A DNA stretch of 64,000 bases, taken from contig NZ_JAESDI010000006.1 in assembly GCF_019249215.1 (NCBI RefSeq), positions 62,001 through 126,000 on the forward strand, read 5' to 3'. This stretch comes from Alteromonas lipotrueae (lineage in GTDB: Bacteria; Pseudomonadota; Gammaproteobacteria; Enterobacterales; Alteromonadaceae). The position numbers and the translations under genes were made by a program. A model generated the notes under the pieces. The model did not search any database. It had not been told where the DNA came from and saw only the letters and a list, made by a program, of their open reading frames with translations. Position 1 is the first letter of the stretch. Every line of letters starts with the position of its first letter. Below, piece by piece: positions 32,843 through 47,893 of the stretch.

Positions 32843-34969
32843 CTATTCATCAAAGATACTTCGTATACAGTCTCTCACCATAAACCGTGCAGGATGTACC
32901 GCTTGGCACAAATCATTGTTTAGCGGCAAAGGCTCATGGGTTAACGTGCTTGCTAATAATTCCGCCATTAAAGGCGCGGTAGTGAGGCCGCGTGACCCTA
33001 AGCAGCATAATGTGCTTACTGGAGTTGCTGGCAACGGGGCAGCGGTATAAAGCGGCTTACCTAACGACAACCCAACATATTGAGTTTTAAGTGCCGAAAA
33101 ATCTGCAAGCATACCAGACACAGGTTGATGATCCGGTGAACCTAACCGCGTGGCCGCCCTTGCTTCGCCATCATGCTCGAGCTGTTGTACAACATCAGTA
33201 TTCGCCATTGCTTGCTGGTGGGTTTGCAGGTTTTGTTCGCTTTCCTGAGCTCGTACTTCTGTAGATAGGTCGTTTTTGATGTAGGTTGAGCCAAGGGCAT
33301 GTCGGCTATTTAATGCTGGAGTCATATAGCCTTTGTGGCATATCACAGTGGTTAATGCGTTTATGGGCGCTTGAGTAGTAATGGCTTCTACTTGCCCGCG
33401 CACGGGGCGCAGCGGTAACGAAGCAAATGCATTACTGCCCACAGCACCAGCACCTGTGGCCAAAATAAGATGATCAGCATACAAGGTCTTATTATTTGAT
33501 GAATCCTCTATGCCCGCCGTTACACTAAACTCCACGGCAAGGTGGTGTGCTTGGGCAAGCGCATCCGATAATGATGTTTTGTCACTGTCATTCAATACAG
33601 TGTGAGAAAGGTACTCATGGTGACATAATACGGTCACATCTGCGTACTGTTTTGCTTGCTCAATTAGCGCACGCACTAAGTCAGGTGGCGATATCCAGCC
33701 CCCTTGCTCTATAAACAGTCCATCATAAGGTAAGGCGATGCTCGCTTTTTCCGATAGCGCCTCAGGGCTTATTGGTTTGATTAACGCCTCTGGCCATACA
33801 CCATTAGCCACCAGTTTTTTCTGCCGAACAGCGACCTTCTCGTTAAAGTTAAGCTGCGCAACACCGCAAAAGTCGTATGCCACAGTCGTTTTTTTCAACG
33901 CAACGTTTGTTGAATCTTCTTGCTCATCAAGCAAGGTGTGGTAAATATGCGAAGCATACAAAAAGCTATGCGCTTGGATACGGCTGGCAATACTGGCCTC
34001 GGAATGAAGCTGAGGGAAAAAACCTCCTTGTGGGTTGCCCGATGCGCCTGTGGCTAAAGCCTCTTGATCATGACATACCGTAACGTTAATGCCACGCTTG
34101 GCTAAAGAAAGTGTCACCGTTGCTGCCGCAAGGCCATTGCCCACCACAATAACGTGGCTTTTAGGAGCAATAGCAGCTTGATTGTAACGATAGTAGGGGC
34201 CTTCGAAGGCACGCTTTTCAGCTAATGTCGACGCGGCTTCTGTTTCATAAACACCCACCAACATATCGCGTTTTCTACCAAAGCCTTTACGTTTTGATAC
34301 GGTAAATCCAGCGGTAGCCAACCCGCGCTTTACAAAACCCGCCGCTGTAAAGGTGGCAAAAGTAGCACCTACTTTAGACAATCGCGCCATTTGCTCAAAT
34401 AACGTGTCGGCCCACATGTCAGGGTTTTTACTGGGGGCGAAGCCATCTAAAAACCATGCATCAATCAGCCCAGCTGTTGGGCTATGCCATTGAGGCAATA
34501 AATCGTGTACATCCCCAACCCACAAATCCAACGTGGTATCAAATTCATCGAAATGACGCCTATGGCACCCATCTAGCTCCATAGGATAGCGCGTACTTAA
34601 TGCGCCAGCTTCTTCTTTCAAAGCGGGAAATGCCAGTAATGCCTTTTCCATATCTGGTTTGGGTAGTGGGAATTTTTCCGTACTTAAAAAGAATAATTGT
34701 TTAAGCGGGTGGCTGGGATTGGCGTTTCTAAAGTGTTTAAACGCTTGCATGGCAACCAGAAAGTTAAGCCCAGTGCCAAAGCCGGTTTCAGCAATCACAA
34801 AGCTAGGGTTGCTATGTGCCAGCCAACGTTCAACAATGCTATTTCCACCCATAAATACATATTGGGTTTCATTAATACCACTGTCATTGGAAAAGTATAC
34901 GTCGCCAAAATGGTCGGCGACAGGCGTGCCGTTTTCATTGAAATGCACGCTTGCTTGTTGAGATTTCAC
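32843..34969 (-). CDS. mnmC: tRNA 5-methylaminomethyl-2-thiouridine biosynthesis bifunctional protein MnmC
   Basis: This 708-residue protein has two catalytic halves. The N-terminal methyltransferase domain (MnmD) shows the SAM motif AETGFGTGLNFLVA and LWVGDVHDLLP with WFLDGFAPSKNP. The C-terminal FAD oxidase domain (MnmC1) begins VIVVGNGLAAATVTLSLAKRG and contains ATGASGNPQGGFFPQLH. Together they convert cmnm5s2U to mnm5s2U in the wobble position of several tRNAs. The start is a GTG at 34969 with a weak ribosome site. It is near fabB (as in E. coli) but here a diguanylate cyclase gene lies between. Confidence 0.96.
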   Translation of the reverse strand: MKSQQASVHFNENGTPVADHFGDVYFSNDSGINETQYVFMGGNSIVERWLAHSNPSFVIAETGFGTGLNFLVAMQAFKHFRNANPSHPLKQLFFLSTEKFPLPKPDMEKALLAFPALKEEAGALSTRYPMELDGCHRRHFDEFDTTLDLWVGDVHDLLPQWHSPTAGLIDAWFLDGFAPSKNPDMWADTLFEQMARLSKVGATFATFTAAGFVKRGLATAGFTVSKRKGFGRKRDMLVGVYETEAASTLAEKRAFEGPYYRYNQAAIAPKSHVIVVGNGLAAATVTLSLAKRGINVTVCHDQEALATGASGNPQGGFFPQLHSEASIASRIQAHSFLYASHIYHTLLDEQEDSTNVALKKTTVAYDFCGVAQLNFNEKVAVRQKKLVANGVWPEALIKPISPEALSEKASIALPYDGLFIEQGGWISPPDLVRALIEQAKQYADVTVLCHHEYLSHTVLNDSDKTSLSDALAQAHHLAVEFSVTAGIEDSSNNKTLYADHLILATGAGAVGSNAFASLPLRPVRGQVEAITTQAPINALTTVICHKGYMTPALNSRHALGSTYIKNDLSTEVRAQESEQNLQTHQQAMANTDVVQQLEHDGEARAATRLGSPDHQPVSGMLADFSALKTQYVGLSLGKPLYTAAPLPATPVSTLCCLGSRGLTTAPLMAELLASTLTHEPLPLNNDLCQAVHPARFMVRDCIRSIFDE

Positions 34970-35005
34970 CGGTGTAATTTAACTCTTTATGCGGTTGATA
35001 ACTAA

Positions 35006-36025
35006 CTATTCAGAGACAGTCTGATTGCGACCTTGTTCTTTGGCTTTATAAAGCCTCTCGTCGGCGACCTTGTAAATTTGAGACAACGTGTCACCATTTT
35101 CAGGCCAGCGGGCCACGCCGATACTTACGGTCATTTTAGCGTCAAAGCCTTCTACGCTTAACGTGTGTTCAACTGAATGCCGTAAGCGCTCTGCAATGCT
35201 ATGTGCTTGAGAAGGCGTAACATCGGGTATAAGTAAACAAAACTCTTCGCCGCCGAATCGAAAAGCCCAATCGTTTCGTCTGCGCATACTATTGATAATA
35301 CGAGATACGTCAACAAGTACTGCATCGCCCACGCCATGACCATATTTGTCGTTCACCTTCTTAAAATGATCAAGATCGACTAACACCATAGATACATTTT
35401 TTTGTTTCTCGGGCAATGTTTCGCAGAGCATGTCGAAAATAGAGCCTAGAAGCAAGCGGTTGTTCAGCCCTGTGAGCGGGTCTAATGAGGCCATTTCCTG
35501 CAAACGTTTGACGGTCTCTGCCCGCTTTCGTTCATAGGTATAAGATAACGCCCAAATAGCCGTAAGTGTTAAGGCAATATTGACAATGGCAATGACGGGT
35601 GTGTCGGGATTATGCACAATATGTCGGTAGGTCAAGATGCCGCAGCCTGATAATACATATAAGACAGAGTAGATGGTGCCTAATTTGGTACCCAACAGCA
35701 AATAGGAAAGAACTGGCACAATGAATAGCCAACTGTACAGTGCTGAGGTAAATGAGGCAGAAAGAATGCCAATAAGAATAACCGTATACAGGGCGAATAA
35801 AAATACGGAAGACCATAATTTTAAGTTCGGTGTCTTTTTATGAATCGCTAGAATAGCGAGGGAAAGAAAGACAACCAGCAACTCAACAAAGGCCAATACT
35901 TTGTGGCCTACAATCCAGTTATTGATAGTAAAAATGACACCTGCAACAATGATAACAAGTAGAACAACTCTTAATACCGTACGACGAAACTCAAGTTCGT
36001 TGCCCCAGAAGTTAGAAGTGGCCAT
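35006..36025 (-). CDS. Membrane diguanylate cyclase (GGDEF)
   Basis: Read from the ATG at 36025 (an earlier in-frame start at 36118 would add 31 residues without a clear ribosome site), the protein has 339 residues. About six hydrophobic helices occupy the N-terminal half. A complete GGDEF domain follows, with LVDLDHFKKVNDKYGHGVGD and the active motif RFGGEEF. An RxxD inhibitory site (RRND) lies five residues before GGEEF, so product feedback is possible. It should make c-di-GMP at the inner membrane. It is on the same strand as mnmC with 37 bases between, so possibly co-transcribed. Confidence 0.92.
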   Translation of the reverse strand: MATSNFWGNELEFRRTVLRVVLLVIIVAGVIFTINNWIVGHKVLAFVELLVVFLSLAILAIHKKTPNLKLWSSVFLFALYTVILIGILSASFTSALYSWLFIVPVLSYLLLGTKLGTIYSVLYVLSGCGILTYRHIVHNPDTPVIAIVNIALTLTAIWALSYTYERKRAETVKRLQEMASLDPLTGLNNRLLLGSIFDMLCETLPEKQKNVSMVLVDLDHFKKVNDKYGHGVGDAVLVDVSRIINSMRRRNDWAFRFGGEEFCLLIPDVTPSQAHSIAERLRHSVEHTLSVEGFDAKMTVSIGVARWPENGDTLSQIYKVADERLYKAKEQGRNQTVSE

Positions 36026-36118
36026 GGTGATGTGTATTCCCGCACAAATTTTACTAAAGATTTTTATGTTATAAGAACTGCACGCAGTAGAACGCGCTGG
36101 TGAATAGTGATAGTACAC

Positions 36119-36486
36119 AATTTTATCTGAATTGATTCAAAGAGTTTATCTTAATTGTTAAAGATAGACGAATGGATAAGAGATGTGAGCAGTTTTGTGA
36201 AGTTAAACAACTATATCGATACCCATCAATACAGTTGCCTTGCCATAGACCGAATGAACTGCTTAAAAATTTAGTGAAGCTTTTGTGAACTTGCTATTTT
36301 CTTCTAGTATTTGAATGTGCCTTTCATGATACATTGATTGAAGCAATTCACGTGGCGCAAAAATAATTAAAGCAAATGCATCAGGATGCGGTTAGAAAAA
36401 GTGAAGTGCTGGGTCTTAAGCTGCAAAGCAGACCACTTTACCAATCAAAATCGTTACCATAGCCGCATCAACGCAAAGGGTAAACT
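36119..36486. other. Promoter region between the GGDEF gene and fabB
   Basis: The 368-base region is AT-rich and presumably carries divergent promoters. It was inspected for FabR-type sites; the nearest fits (around 36279-36296 and 36340-36360) are poor. No gene or strong hairpin is seen. Confidence 0.4.
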
Positions 36487-37701
36487 ATGAGAAGAGCAGT
36501 TATCACCGGTCTTGGAATTGTTTCAAGTATCGGCGTCAATAAACAAGATGTACTTGCTTCATTGCAAGCAGGTAAGTCAGGTATTACACACTCTGAGCAG
36601 TTCGCTGAGATGGGCCTAAGAAGCCAAGTGTGGGGTAATATCGATATCGACCTTAAAGAGCACATCGACCGTAAAGCTATGCGGTTTATGGGTGATGCGG
36701 CGGCCTATGCTTATGTTGCAATGCAACAAGCCATTGAAGATTCAGGCCTTGAAGACAGCGACATTTCTAACGATCGCACCGGCATTATTGCTGGCTCTGG
36801 CGGCGCGTCTTCTGAAAACCAAGTACTTTCGGCAGACATTCTGCGTGAAAAAGGCGTAAAACGTGTGGGGCCGTACATGGTTCCTCGTTGTATGGCGTCT
36901 ACGGTTTCAGCATGCCTTGCCACGCCGTTTAAAATTCGCGGTGTGAACTACTCAATTGCGTCGGCATGTGCAACCAGTGCTCATTGTATTGGTAATGCCA
37001 TGGAGCTTATTCAACTGGGTAAGCAAGACGTTGTATTTGCAGGTGGCGGTGAAGAATTGCACTGGGCACTGTCAAGTCAGTTCGACGCCATGGGCGCACT
37101 GAGTTCTAAATATAACGACAACCCTTCAGTAGCATCACGTACTTATGATGCAGCACGCGATGGCTTTGTTAGCTCTGGCGGCGGCGGTATGGTTGTGGTT
37201 GAAGAGCTTGAGCACGCATTAGCCCGTGGCGCAAAAATCTATGGTGAAGTGGTTGGCTACGGCGCAACTTCTGATGGCTTCGACATGGTAGCACCATCAG
37301 GCGAAGGCGCAATCCGTTGCATGAAAATGGCCATGCAGAATGTATCTGCACCCATCGACTACTTGAACACCCACGGTACTTCAACACCTGTAGGAGATGT
37401 GAAAGAACTGGCGGCTATACAGGAAGTATTCGGCCAATCTGGTGTGCCAATTAGTGCAACAAAATCACTAACGGGTCATGCATTAGGTGCAGCTGGCGTT
37501 AACGAAGCTATCTATAGCTTGTTAATGATGGAAAATAATTTTATTGCGCCATCAATTAACATCGACACGCTAGACGATGCCGCCGCTGGTCTCGACATTG
37601 TCACACAAGCACGTGAAGCAACGTTGAACACGGTTATGTCTAATAGTTTTGGTTTTGGCGGTACTAACGCAACGTTAGTGATGCAGCGCTACCAAGGCTA
37701 G
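36487..37701 (+). CDS. fabB: 3-oxoacyl-[acyl-carrier-protein] synthase I
   Basis: This 404-residue KAS I enzyme has the Cys-His-His triad in place: Cys161 in SACATSAHC, His296 in [11 protein letters not shown] and His331 in [12 protein letters not shown]. FabB extends acyl-ACP with malonyl-ACP and is needed for the unsaturated branch of type II fatty acid synthesis in gammaproteobacteria. The ATG at 36487 directly begins [13 protein letters not shown], the usual start. A hairpin follows the stop. FabB rather than FabF is supported by sequence details ([19 protein letters not shown]) and by the mnmC neighbour. Confidence 0.95.
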   Translation: MRRAVITGLGIVSSIGVNKQDVLASLQAGKSGITHSEQFAEMGLRSQVWGNIDIDLKEHIDRKAMRFMGDAAAYAYVAMQQAIEDSGLEDSDISNDRTGIIAGSGGASSENQVLSADILREKGVKRVGPYMVPRCMASTVSACLATPFKIRGVNYSIASACATSAHCIGNAMELIQLGKQDVVFAGGGEELHWALSSQFDAMGALSSKYNDNPSVASRTYDAARDGFVSSGGGGMVVVEELEHALARGAKIYGEVVGYGATSDGFDMVAPSGEGAIRCMKMAMQNVSAPIDYLNTHGTSTPVGDVKELAAIQEVFGQSGVPISATKSLTGHALGAAGVNEAIYSLLMMENNFIAPSINIDTLDDAAAGLDIVTQAREATLNTVMSNSFGFGGTNATLVMQRYQG

Positions 37702-37741
37702 ACTATAACGATAAGCAAGTTCGTATCGGACTTGTTGATAT

Positions 37742-37774
37742 ACTTGATGGGGAGCTTGATTTTCCCCATCGAGT
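37742..37774. terminator. Hairpin after fabB (possible bidirectional terminator)
   Basis: ACTTGATGGGGA pairs with TCCCCATCGAGT, 8 bp perfect in the core plus three outer pairs. There is no clean T run, so termination efficiency is uncertain. It lies between convergent fabB and the Crp/Fnr gene. Confidence 0.45.
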
Positions 37775-37825
37775 TAGTAGTTTTCACCTGCTATCTTGCC
37801 GTTCGTACCTGTGACTATCTAACTA

Positions 37826-38530
37826 TCACGCCTCATCTACAAGCAGCGCGAACAAAGCCTTTGGTCGACTGATGGTTATTTTTCCATAATGTAAATGCAG
37901 TAATCCTTGGCTTTGCAAGTCGCCTAAGAGTTGGTTCACCGTTTGTCGGCTACTGTTTATCATTTGCGCTAAAGATTCTTGCGATAACGTTAAGGTAATA
38001 GCGTTGTCTTGGGGGAGATGCTGGCCGTAACTGGTGGTTAGCATCAGTAGGCGCTTAATTAACTGGTGTTGTAAGTTTAGCCCAGCGCTGGAATCGATAA
38101 ATTGAAATGCACTTCTTACTCTTGAACACAGCAGGCGGGCAAAGTGTGGGTAAAGCTCAGGGTGAGCCTTTAATACTGCGTTAAACGCACCTTTTGGGAT
38201 AACCGCAATCACAGTATCGATTTCACACACACTATTGTGAGTGCGGGGTAAATCGTCGAAAAGAGAAATTTCACCAAACCACGTGCCAGGCCCAAGCAAT
38301 GCAAACAGCATTTCCTTGCCATTAGCACCAATATTCATTACACGCAGGCGGCCTTCGCATACGCCATAAAAACCAATGCCTTCCTCGCCTTTAGCATGCA
38401 GTTGTTGACCTACTTTTAAATGACGAATACGTACCTTAGCAAGCAAGGCGCACTGCAAGTTTTCAGGGAGTGAAGAAAACCACATTGAGCTGGTTAAAAC
38501 GGTTGAGTATTCTTGAGTTAACATTTTCAT
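37826..38530 (-). CDS. Crp/Fnr family transcriptional regulator
   Basis: This 234-residue protein has an N-terminal cyclic-nucleotide-binding-like beta barrel (GIGFYGVCEGRLRVMNIG, GPGTWFGEISLFDDLPRTHN) and a C-terminal winged HTH (LSQESLAQMINSSRQTVNQLLGDLQSQGLL). No N-terminal cysteine cluster for FNR-type iron-sulfur sensing is seen. The glycine/glutamate pocket (FGEISLFDDLPRTH) resembles the cAMP pocket only partly, so the effector is unknown. It is divergent from the class II aldolase gene with 72 bases between, so it may regulate it. Confidence 0.85.
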   Translation of the reverse strand: MKMLTQEYSTVLTSSMWFSSLPENLQCALLAKVRIRHLKVGQQLHAKGEEGIGFYGVCEGRLRVMNIGANGKEMLFALLGPGTWFGEISLFDDLPRTHNSVCEIDTVIAVIPKGAFNAVLKAHPELYPHFARLLCSRVRSAFQFIDSSAGLNLQHQLIKRLLMLTTSYGQHLPQDNAITLTLSQESLAQMINSSRQTVNQLLGDLQSQGLLHLHYGKITISRPKALFALLVDEA

Positions 38531-38602
38531 TACAGTGTCGTTTATCCGACAGTTTAGCCTGTAAATTAGGCGTAAGGTAGAAAAAAATGTAGGAGATGAA
38601 TT

Positions 38603-39358
38603 ATGAATTCAGAAGTCAAAGCACAGGTGAGTGAACAAGAGTGGCAAACCCGTGTGGATCTAGCGGCGTGCTATCGTGCAGTGGCCATGTACGGTTGGGA
38701 TGATTTAATTTTTACCCATATATCTGCAAGAGTGCCAGGGCCCGAGCATCATTTTTTGATAAACCCTTACGGCATGATGTTTGATGAAGTCACAGCGTCA
38801 AGCTTGGTGAAGGTAGACTTACATGGCAACAAGGTCATGGAAAGTGAGTACGACATCAACCCCGCGGGCTTTACTATTCACAGTGCGGTGCACGAAGCTA
38901 GAGACGATGCGAAGTGCGTGATGCATTTGCATACTACTGAAGGGGTTGCACTTTCAGTATTAGAGGAAGGATTACAAGCGTACTCACAGCAGTCTTTGTT
39001 TCCGTTAGCCTCTTTGTCTTATCATGCCTATGAAGGCGTAGCCTTGAACCCTGATGAGAAAGCGCGCCTAGTACGCGATTTGGGTGAGACACAATTTATG
39101 ATTTTACGGAATCACGGCTTGCTTACCTGTGCCGACACCATTCCCGATGCGTTTTTGTTTATGTTCATTTTTCAGCGAGCTTGCGAAATCCAGTTAAAAG
39201 CTCAGGCCACAGGCCAGAAGTTAATCCCTATTCATTCTGCTATTTTGCAAGGGATCCGCGCACAAGCGTCTGAAGTTACAAAACAAGCGGGGGGAAGCCT
39301 AGCGTGGCCAGGAATTAAGCGGCGGGTTGCCCGACGATTCCCTGGTTTCGACAAATAA
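38603..39358 (+). CDS. Class II aldolase/adducin family protein
   Basis: This 251-residue protein has the class II aldolase fold. The zinc-binding histidines are visible in MHLHTTEG and RNHGLLTC, and ISARVPG and NPAGFTIHS lie in the expected positions. The family includes fuculose- and ribulose-phosphate aldolases, but this larger adducin-head type mostly has no established substrate, so only the family is given. The ATG at 38603 is preceded by AGGAGATGA. The gene is divergent from a Crp/Fnr regulator. It is followed by pdxB on the same strand. Confidence 0.85.
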   Translation: MNSEVKAQVSEQEWQTRVDLAACYRAVAMYGWDDLIFTHISARVPGPEHHFLINPYGMMFDEVTASSLVKVDLHGNKVMESEYDINPAGFTIHSAVHEARDDAKCVMHLHTTEGVALSVLEEGLQAYSQQSLFPLASLSYHAYEGVALNPDEKARLVRDLGETQFMILRNHGLLTCADTIPDAFLFMFIFQRACEIQLKAQATGQKLIPIHSAILQGIRAQASEVTKQAGGSLAWPGIKRRVARRFPGFDK

Positions 39359-39439
39359 GCGCTAAAGTAGACTAAAAAACTGTATTGATTCATGGTGCTC
39401 AAGGTTACTAATCCAAAGGATTGAGGTAAACTTAGCATC

Positions 39440-40639
39440 ATGAAAATACTCTTTGAAGATACAATTCCTTTAGGCCGTGAATACTTCAGCGGCTTAGGCG
39501 ATGTTAGCAGTTATGCATGGCAAACCCTTACTCCGGAAGATATCAAAAACGTAGATATCTTGGCTGTGCGTTCCACTACCAAAGTCAATGAAGCCTTGCT
39601 TAGCCAAGCGTCGCAACTCCAGTTCGTTACCACTGCCACCTCTGGCACTAACCACATGGATAAAACCTGGCTTAATAGTCAGGGGATCAGCTGGAATTCC
39701 GCGGGCGGTTGTAACGCCGTTGCCGTGGCCGAATATGTACTTAGCGCATTATTTTTGGCTGACCAAGCAGGTAAGATAGACATTAATGCTATTACCGTGG
39801 GTATAGTGGGGGCAGGACATGTAGGCACGGCCTTGGCTAAACGATTAGCGGCATTGAACATTGAATATAAGTTGTGCGATCCCCCATTAAATGAGTCGGA
39901 TGACCCACGCAGTTTTGTTGGTTTTCAAGACATTATCGATTGTGATGTGATCACGCTTCATGTGCCCTATGTGAAGACAGGCAACCATGCCACGGGTAAG
40001 TTGATTAATGCTGATGTGCTAGGGCAACTAGGGAGTAATCAGTTGCTTATCAATGCATGTCGTGGTGAGGTGATTGATGAACAGGCTTTGTTAAATCGGC
40101 TGAAACAACCAAACGCGCCCTCGGTGGTGTTAGATGTGTTTGAAAATGAGCCCGCCATCAATCTTGAACTATTGCAATATTGTTGGCTTATGACACCTCA
40201 TATTGCGGGGCATTCAGTAGAGGGTAAAGTGCGAGGTACTCAGTATGTTTACGAACAAATATGCAATTTGCTGAAAGAACCTTGTACTAAAACTCTCGGC
40301 GAATATTTATCCGCTGTTGAACCCATAGAAGTAGAATTGACCTCAGCATCAGCTTCCACATTGTCGAAACAAGATTTAATAGGCTTAATGCTAAAAGTTT
40401 ATAGCTTGCGTGTTGACGATAAAGCATTTCGAGAAGGGGTAGGGGATGTATCGAGGCAGAAAAGTGAAAGTGCGAATAGCGAAAAAATTTCTGCCTGCAT
40501 TAGCCACACCTTTGCTACTATGCGCAAAAGCTATCGGGTAAGACGGGAATGCAGTGCGTATACGCTGATATTGCCCAGTAACACATCAGATGAAATTAAA
40601 CAGCAATTGAGAGGGTTAGGCTTTTTGTTGCAAGCCTAG
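39440..40639 (+). CDS. pdxB: 4-phosphoerythronate dehydrogenase
   Basis: This 399-residue D-2-hydroxyacid dehydrogenase has the N-terminal KILFEDTIPLGREYF typical of PdxB. The NAD motif is VGIVGAGHVGTALAKRL, the catalytic His is in TPHIAGHSVEGKVRGT, and the PdxB-specific C-terminal dimerisation domain follows. It oxidises 4-phosphoerythronate in de novo pyridoxal 5'-phosphate synthesis. Position before asd and the fimV-truA block is the same as in many gammaproteobacteria. The ATG at 39440 follows a stretch with AAAGGATTGAGG. Confidence 0.95.
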   Translation: MKILFEDTIPLGREYFSGLGDVSSYAWQTLTPEDIKNVDILAVRSTTKVNEALLSQASQLQFVTTATSGTNHMDKTWLNSQGISWNSAGGCNAVAVAEYVLSALFLADQAGKIDINAITVGIVGAGHVGTALAKRLAALNIEYKLCDPPLNESDDPRSFVGFQDIIDCDVITLHVPYVKTGNHATGKLINADVLGQLGSNQLLINACRGEVIDEQALLNRLKQPNAPSVVLDVFENEPAINLELLQYCWLMTPHIAGHSVEGKVRGTQYVYEQICNLLKEPCTKTLGEYLSAVEPIEVELTSASASTLSKQDLIGLMLKVYSLRVDDKAFREGVGDVSRQKSESANSEKISACISHTFATMRKSYRVRRECSAYTLILPSNTSDEIKQQLRGLGFLLQA

Positions 40640-40698
40640 CTTGCCAGCCTAACGTCTTCTATTTTTAAGCAACACTATTAGCAGGAGAAACAACACTT

Positions 40699-41715
40699 AT
40701 GTCACAAGCCTTTGACGTTGCCGTATTAGGCGCGACCGGTCTAGTTGGGCAAACCATGATAGAACTACTGGCAGAGCGTGGCTTTCCAGTAAATCGTTTA
40801 TATCCACTAGCCAGCAAACGTTCAGCGGGAACCAGTATTAGCTTCAAGGGCGAAGATGTAGAAGTGTTGGATGCAGATACGTTCGATTGGTCGTTGGTAC
40901 AATTTGGCTTTTTCTCTGCAGGCGGCAGTATTTCTGCTGAGTTTGCGCCACGTGCCGCTGATGCAGGGTGTATCGTTATCGATAACACGTCTGAATTTAG
41001 GTACGAGCCAGACATTCCGCTTGTCGTGCCAGAAGTTAATGCCCATGTACTGGCTGATTTTCGCAATAGAAACATTATTGCCAACCCTAATTGTTCAACC
41101 ATTCAAATGATGGTGGCGTTGAAACCAATACACGATGCTGTGGGTATTGATCGTATTAACGTAAGTTCGTATCAGTCTGTATCTGGTGCAGGAAAAGAAG
41201 CGATGGAAGAGCTGGTGAAGCAAACTGCTAGCCTGCTAAACGCGCGAGAGCTAGAAACAAAAGCGTTTAGCCGTCAAATCGCCTTTAACGTTATTCCTCA
41301 GATTGATGCGTTTCAAGACAATGACTACACCAAAGAAGAAATGAAAATGGTGTGGGAAACACAAAAAATTATGGGCGATGACAGCATCTTGGTTAATGCA
41401 ACGGCAGTAAGAGTGCCAGTATTTTACGGGCATGGTGAAGCCATTCACTTAGAAACTCGCGCTCCAATTGATGCTGAACAGGTTAAGCAATTACTTGCTG
41501 ATGCACCAGGCGTAAAAGTTTATGATGCTGCCGATCAGTTTCCTACCCAGGTAAGCAGTGCCAGCGGCAATGATATGGTCCATGTTGGGCGTATTCGAAA
41601 CGATATTACTCACCCTTGTGGTCTTAACCTTTGGGTTGTGTCAGATAATATCCGTAAAGGTGCGGCGACAAACAGTATTCAAATTGCTGAAACCTTAATT
41701 CGCGATTACATGTAA
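40699..41715 (+). CDS. asd: Aspartate-semialdehyde dehydrogenase
   Basis: This 338-residue protein carries the NADP-binding LGATGLVGQTMIELL, the catalytic Cys132 in NPNCSTIQMM, and the glycine-rich SSYQSVSGAGKEAMEEL. It ends with HPCGLNLWVVSDNIRKGAATN. The enzyme makes aspartate semialdehyde, the branch point to lysine, threonine and methionine. In E. coli this position is held by the paralogue usg; retention of the catalytic cysteine suggests a working enzyme here. AGGAG at 40681-40685 supports the start. Confidence 0.93.
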   Translation: MSQAFDVAVLGATGLVGQTMIELLAERGFPVNRLYPLASKRSAGTSISFKGEDVEVLDADTFDWSLVQFGFFSAGGSISAEFAPRAADAGCIVIDNTSEFRYEPDIPLVVPEVNAHVLADFRNRNIIANPNCSTIQMMVALKPIHDAVGIDRINVSSYQSVSGAGKEAMEELVKQTASLLNARELETKAFSRQIAFNVIPQIDAFQDNDYTKEEMKMVWETQKIMGDDSILVNATAVRVPVFYGHGEAIHLETRAPIDAEQVKQLLADAPGVKVYDAADQFPTQVSSASGNDMVHVGRIRNDITHPCGLNLWVVSDNIRKGAATNSIQIAETLIRDYM

Positions 41716-42137
41716 TCATAGGGCTAAGTAGGCAAAACCCAAATTAGGGCATTTAACATTGATTTCGCCGAGTAAGTAAACATTTTGCTTGCTCGGCCGA
41801 TAAGCAGTTATATCGATATTCAACAAATAGATACCGAAAACAGAAGGGCTAACTAGATTGCCTTTAATAACTGGTTTATAGTTTCTTAAACCAGATTACA
41901 AATACCGTCGACCCAAGTGGTGTTGTCAATACATCAGCGAAGGTTAAAAATAGCGGTAAGCAATGTAGAAAATCTGTATTGATAGGGCATTTTCATTCGT
42001 GCGCAGGCGCTATCAAATGATAAGAATAAAAAGCTGAACCCGTTTGCAGCATTTAAGTGCAAATTAGAAGAGGTTTAGCTACGAATCTCCACCATGACAC
42101 TTGGTGGTGTTGACGCTTGAGGGCATATAGGATTGCT
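41716..42137. other. asd-fimV intergenic region with hairpins
   Basis: No gene is seen. Three hairpins are present: GCCGAGTAAG/CTTGCTCGGC (41767-41797, fully pairable in RNA with one G-U), CTGGTTTA/TAAACCAG (41871-41894), and CCACCA/TGGTGG (42089-42107) just before the fimV ribosome site. None has a T run. The last could influence fimV translation. Confidence 0.5.
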
Positions 42138-46808
<4,671 letters not shown>

Positions 46809-46869
46809 TTGCATGTTGAGTGCGGTATGACTACACTTAGCGGCTTTTCTATTTAGAGGTGTTTGAAAC

Positions 46870-47661
46870 ATGGGGCGAATCGCCTTAGGCATCGAGTATG
46901 ATGGTGCATCGGTACATGGTTGGCAACGTCAAAAAGACGTGGCTAGCGTGCAAGAATACCTAGAGAAAGCACTCACCGTTATCGCAAATAAGCCTATTAT
47001 AGTATTTTGTGCTGGTCGCACCGATGCTGGTGTACATGCAACTGGCCAGATAGTCCATTTTGACAGCGATGTAGAGCGTCCAGAGCGTGCTTGGACACTC
47101 GGTATAAACGCTAACATGCCTGACACGATCGCCGTAACCTGGGCCAAACCTGTCTCTGATGATTTTCATGCCCGCTTTTCGGCTACCCATCGTCGTTATC
47201 GCTACGTTATTTATAACTCCCGTATGCGACCTGCTATCCTGCACAATGGTGTTACTCACGAATACCGCGAGTTAGACGCAGAAAAAATGCATGAAGCCGC
47301 ACAGGCGCTGGTAGGGGAGCACGATTTCACTACATTCAGGGCTTCGCTGTGCCAAAGCAAAACGCCTCACCGAACCGTAAGTAGCGTGAGTGTACATAGG
47401 CAAGGTCGTTATGTGGTGTTAGATATCCGTGCGAATGCGTTTTTGCATCATATGGTACGTAACATCACGGGTTCACTGCTTTGCATTGGGGCAGGAGAGC
47501 AACCTGTCGATTGGATGGCGCATCTACTTACCCTAAAAGATCGTGCAAAAGCCGCTACCACCGCCAAACCTAATGGGTTGTATTTGGTAGATGTGACTTA
47601 CCCTGAGCACTTCGGTATACCAAAATCACCTCTAGGGCCTCTTTTTCTTCCAGAATCTTAA
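46870..47661 (+). CDS. truA: tRNA pseudouridine(38-40) synthase
   Basis: This 263-residue protein has the catalytic Asp52 in [13 protein letters not shown]. It has the N-terminal [17 protein letters not shown] and the C-terminal [17 protein letters not shown] of TruA. It converts U38-U40 in the anticodon arm of many tRNAs. The ATG at 46870 follows AGAGGTGTTTGAAAC. It is placed between fimV and accD, the usual order in gammaproteobacteria. A weak hairpin follows its stop. Confidence 0.96.
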   Translation: MGRIALGIEYDGASVHGWQRQKDVASVQEYLEKALTVIANKPIIVFCAGRTDAGVHATGQIVHFDSDVERPERAWTLGINANMPDTIAVTWAKPVSDDFHARFSATHRRYRYVIYNSRMRPAILHNGVTHEYRELDAEKMHEAAQALVGEHDFTTFRASLCQSKTPHRTVSSVSVHRQGRYVVLDIRANAFLHHMVRNITGSLLCIGAGEQPVDWMAHLLTLKDRAKAATTAKPNGLYLVDVTYPEHFGIPKSPLGPLFLPES

Positions 47662-47667
47662 GAGCGT

Positions 47668-47692
47668 GAACGGTAGCAATGGGTTACCGTTC
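47668..47692 (+). terminator. Hairpin after truA (weak terminator candidate)
   Basis: GAACGGTA pairs with TACCGTTC around an eight- to nine-base loop, followed by AACTTCTT, not a T run. The 230-base gap to accD likely contains the accD promoter. Confidence 0.4.
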
Positions 47693-47893
47693 AACTTCTT
47701 AGACCAGTTTTGTTTTTTCCATTTTACTGTATTGTGGTCTAATAGCGCGCTATATTAGGTGGTTGTACTAACGTAGTGCGTATTTTTCTCTTGCGCTACA
47801 ATAAAGTAACCGAAATATTCATGTAGTATTGACACAAAGCACGAATGAAAAAACAGTGTCGGTGCGCTAATAAATATAAAGGATTCCTTTTCC

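Noticed and set aside
36279..36360. Possible FabR sites upstream of fabB
   Set aside because: The candidate stretches match only the outer AGC/GCT or an isolated CACGTG; flanks do not fit the palindrome.
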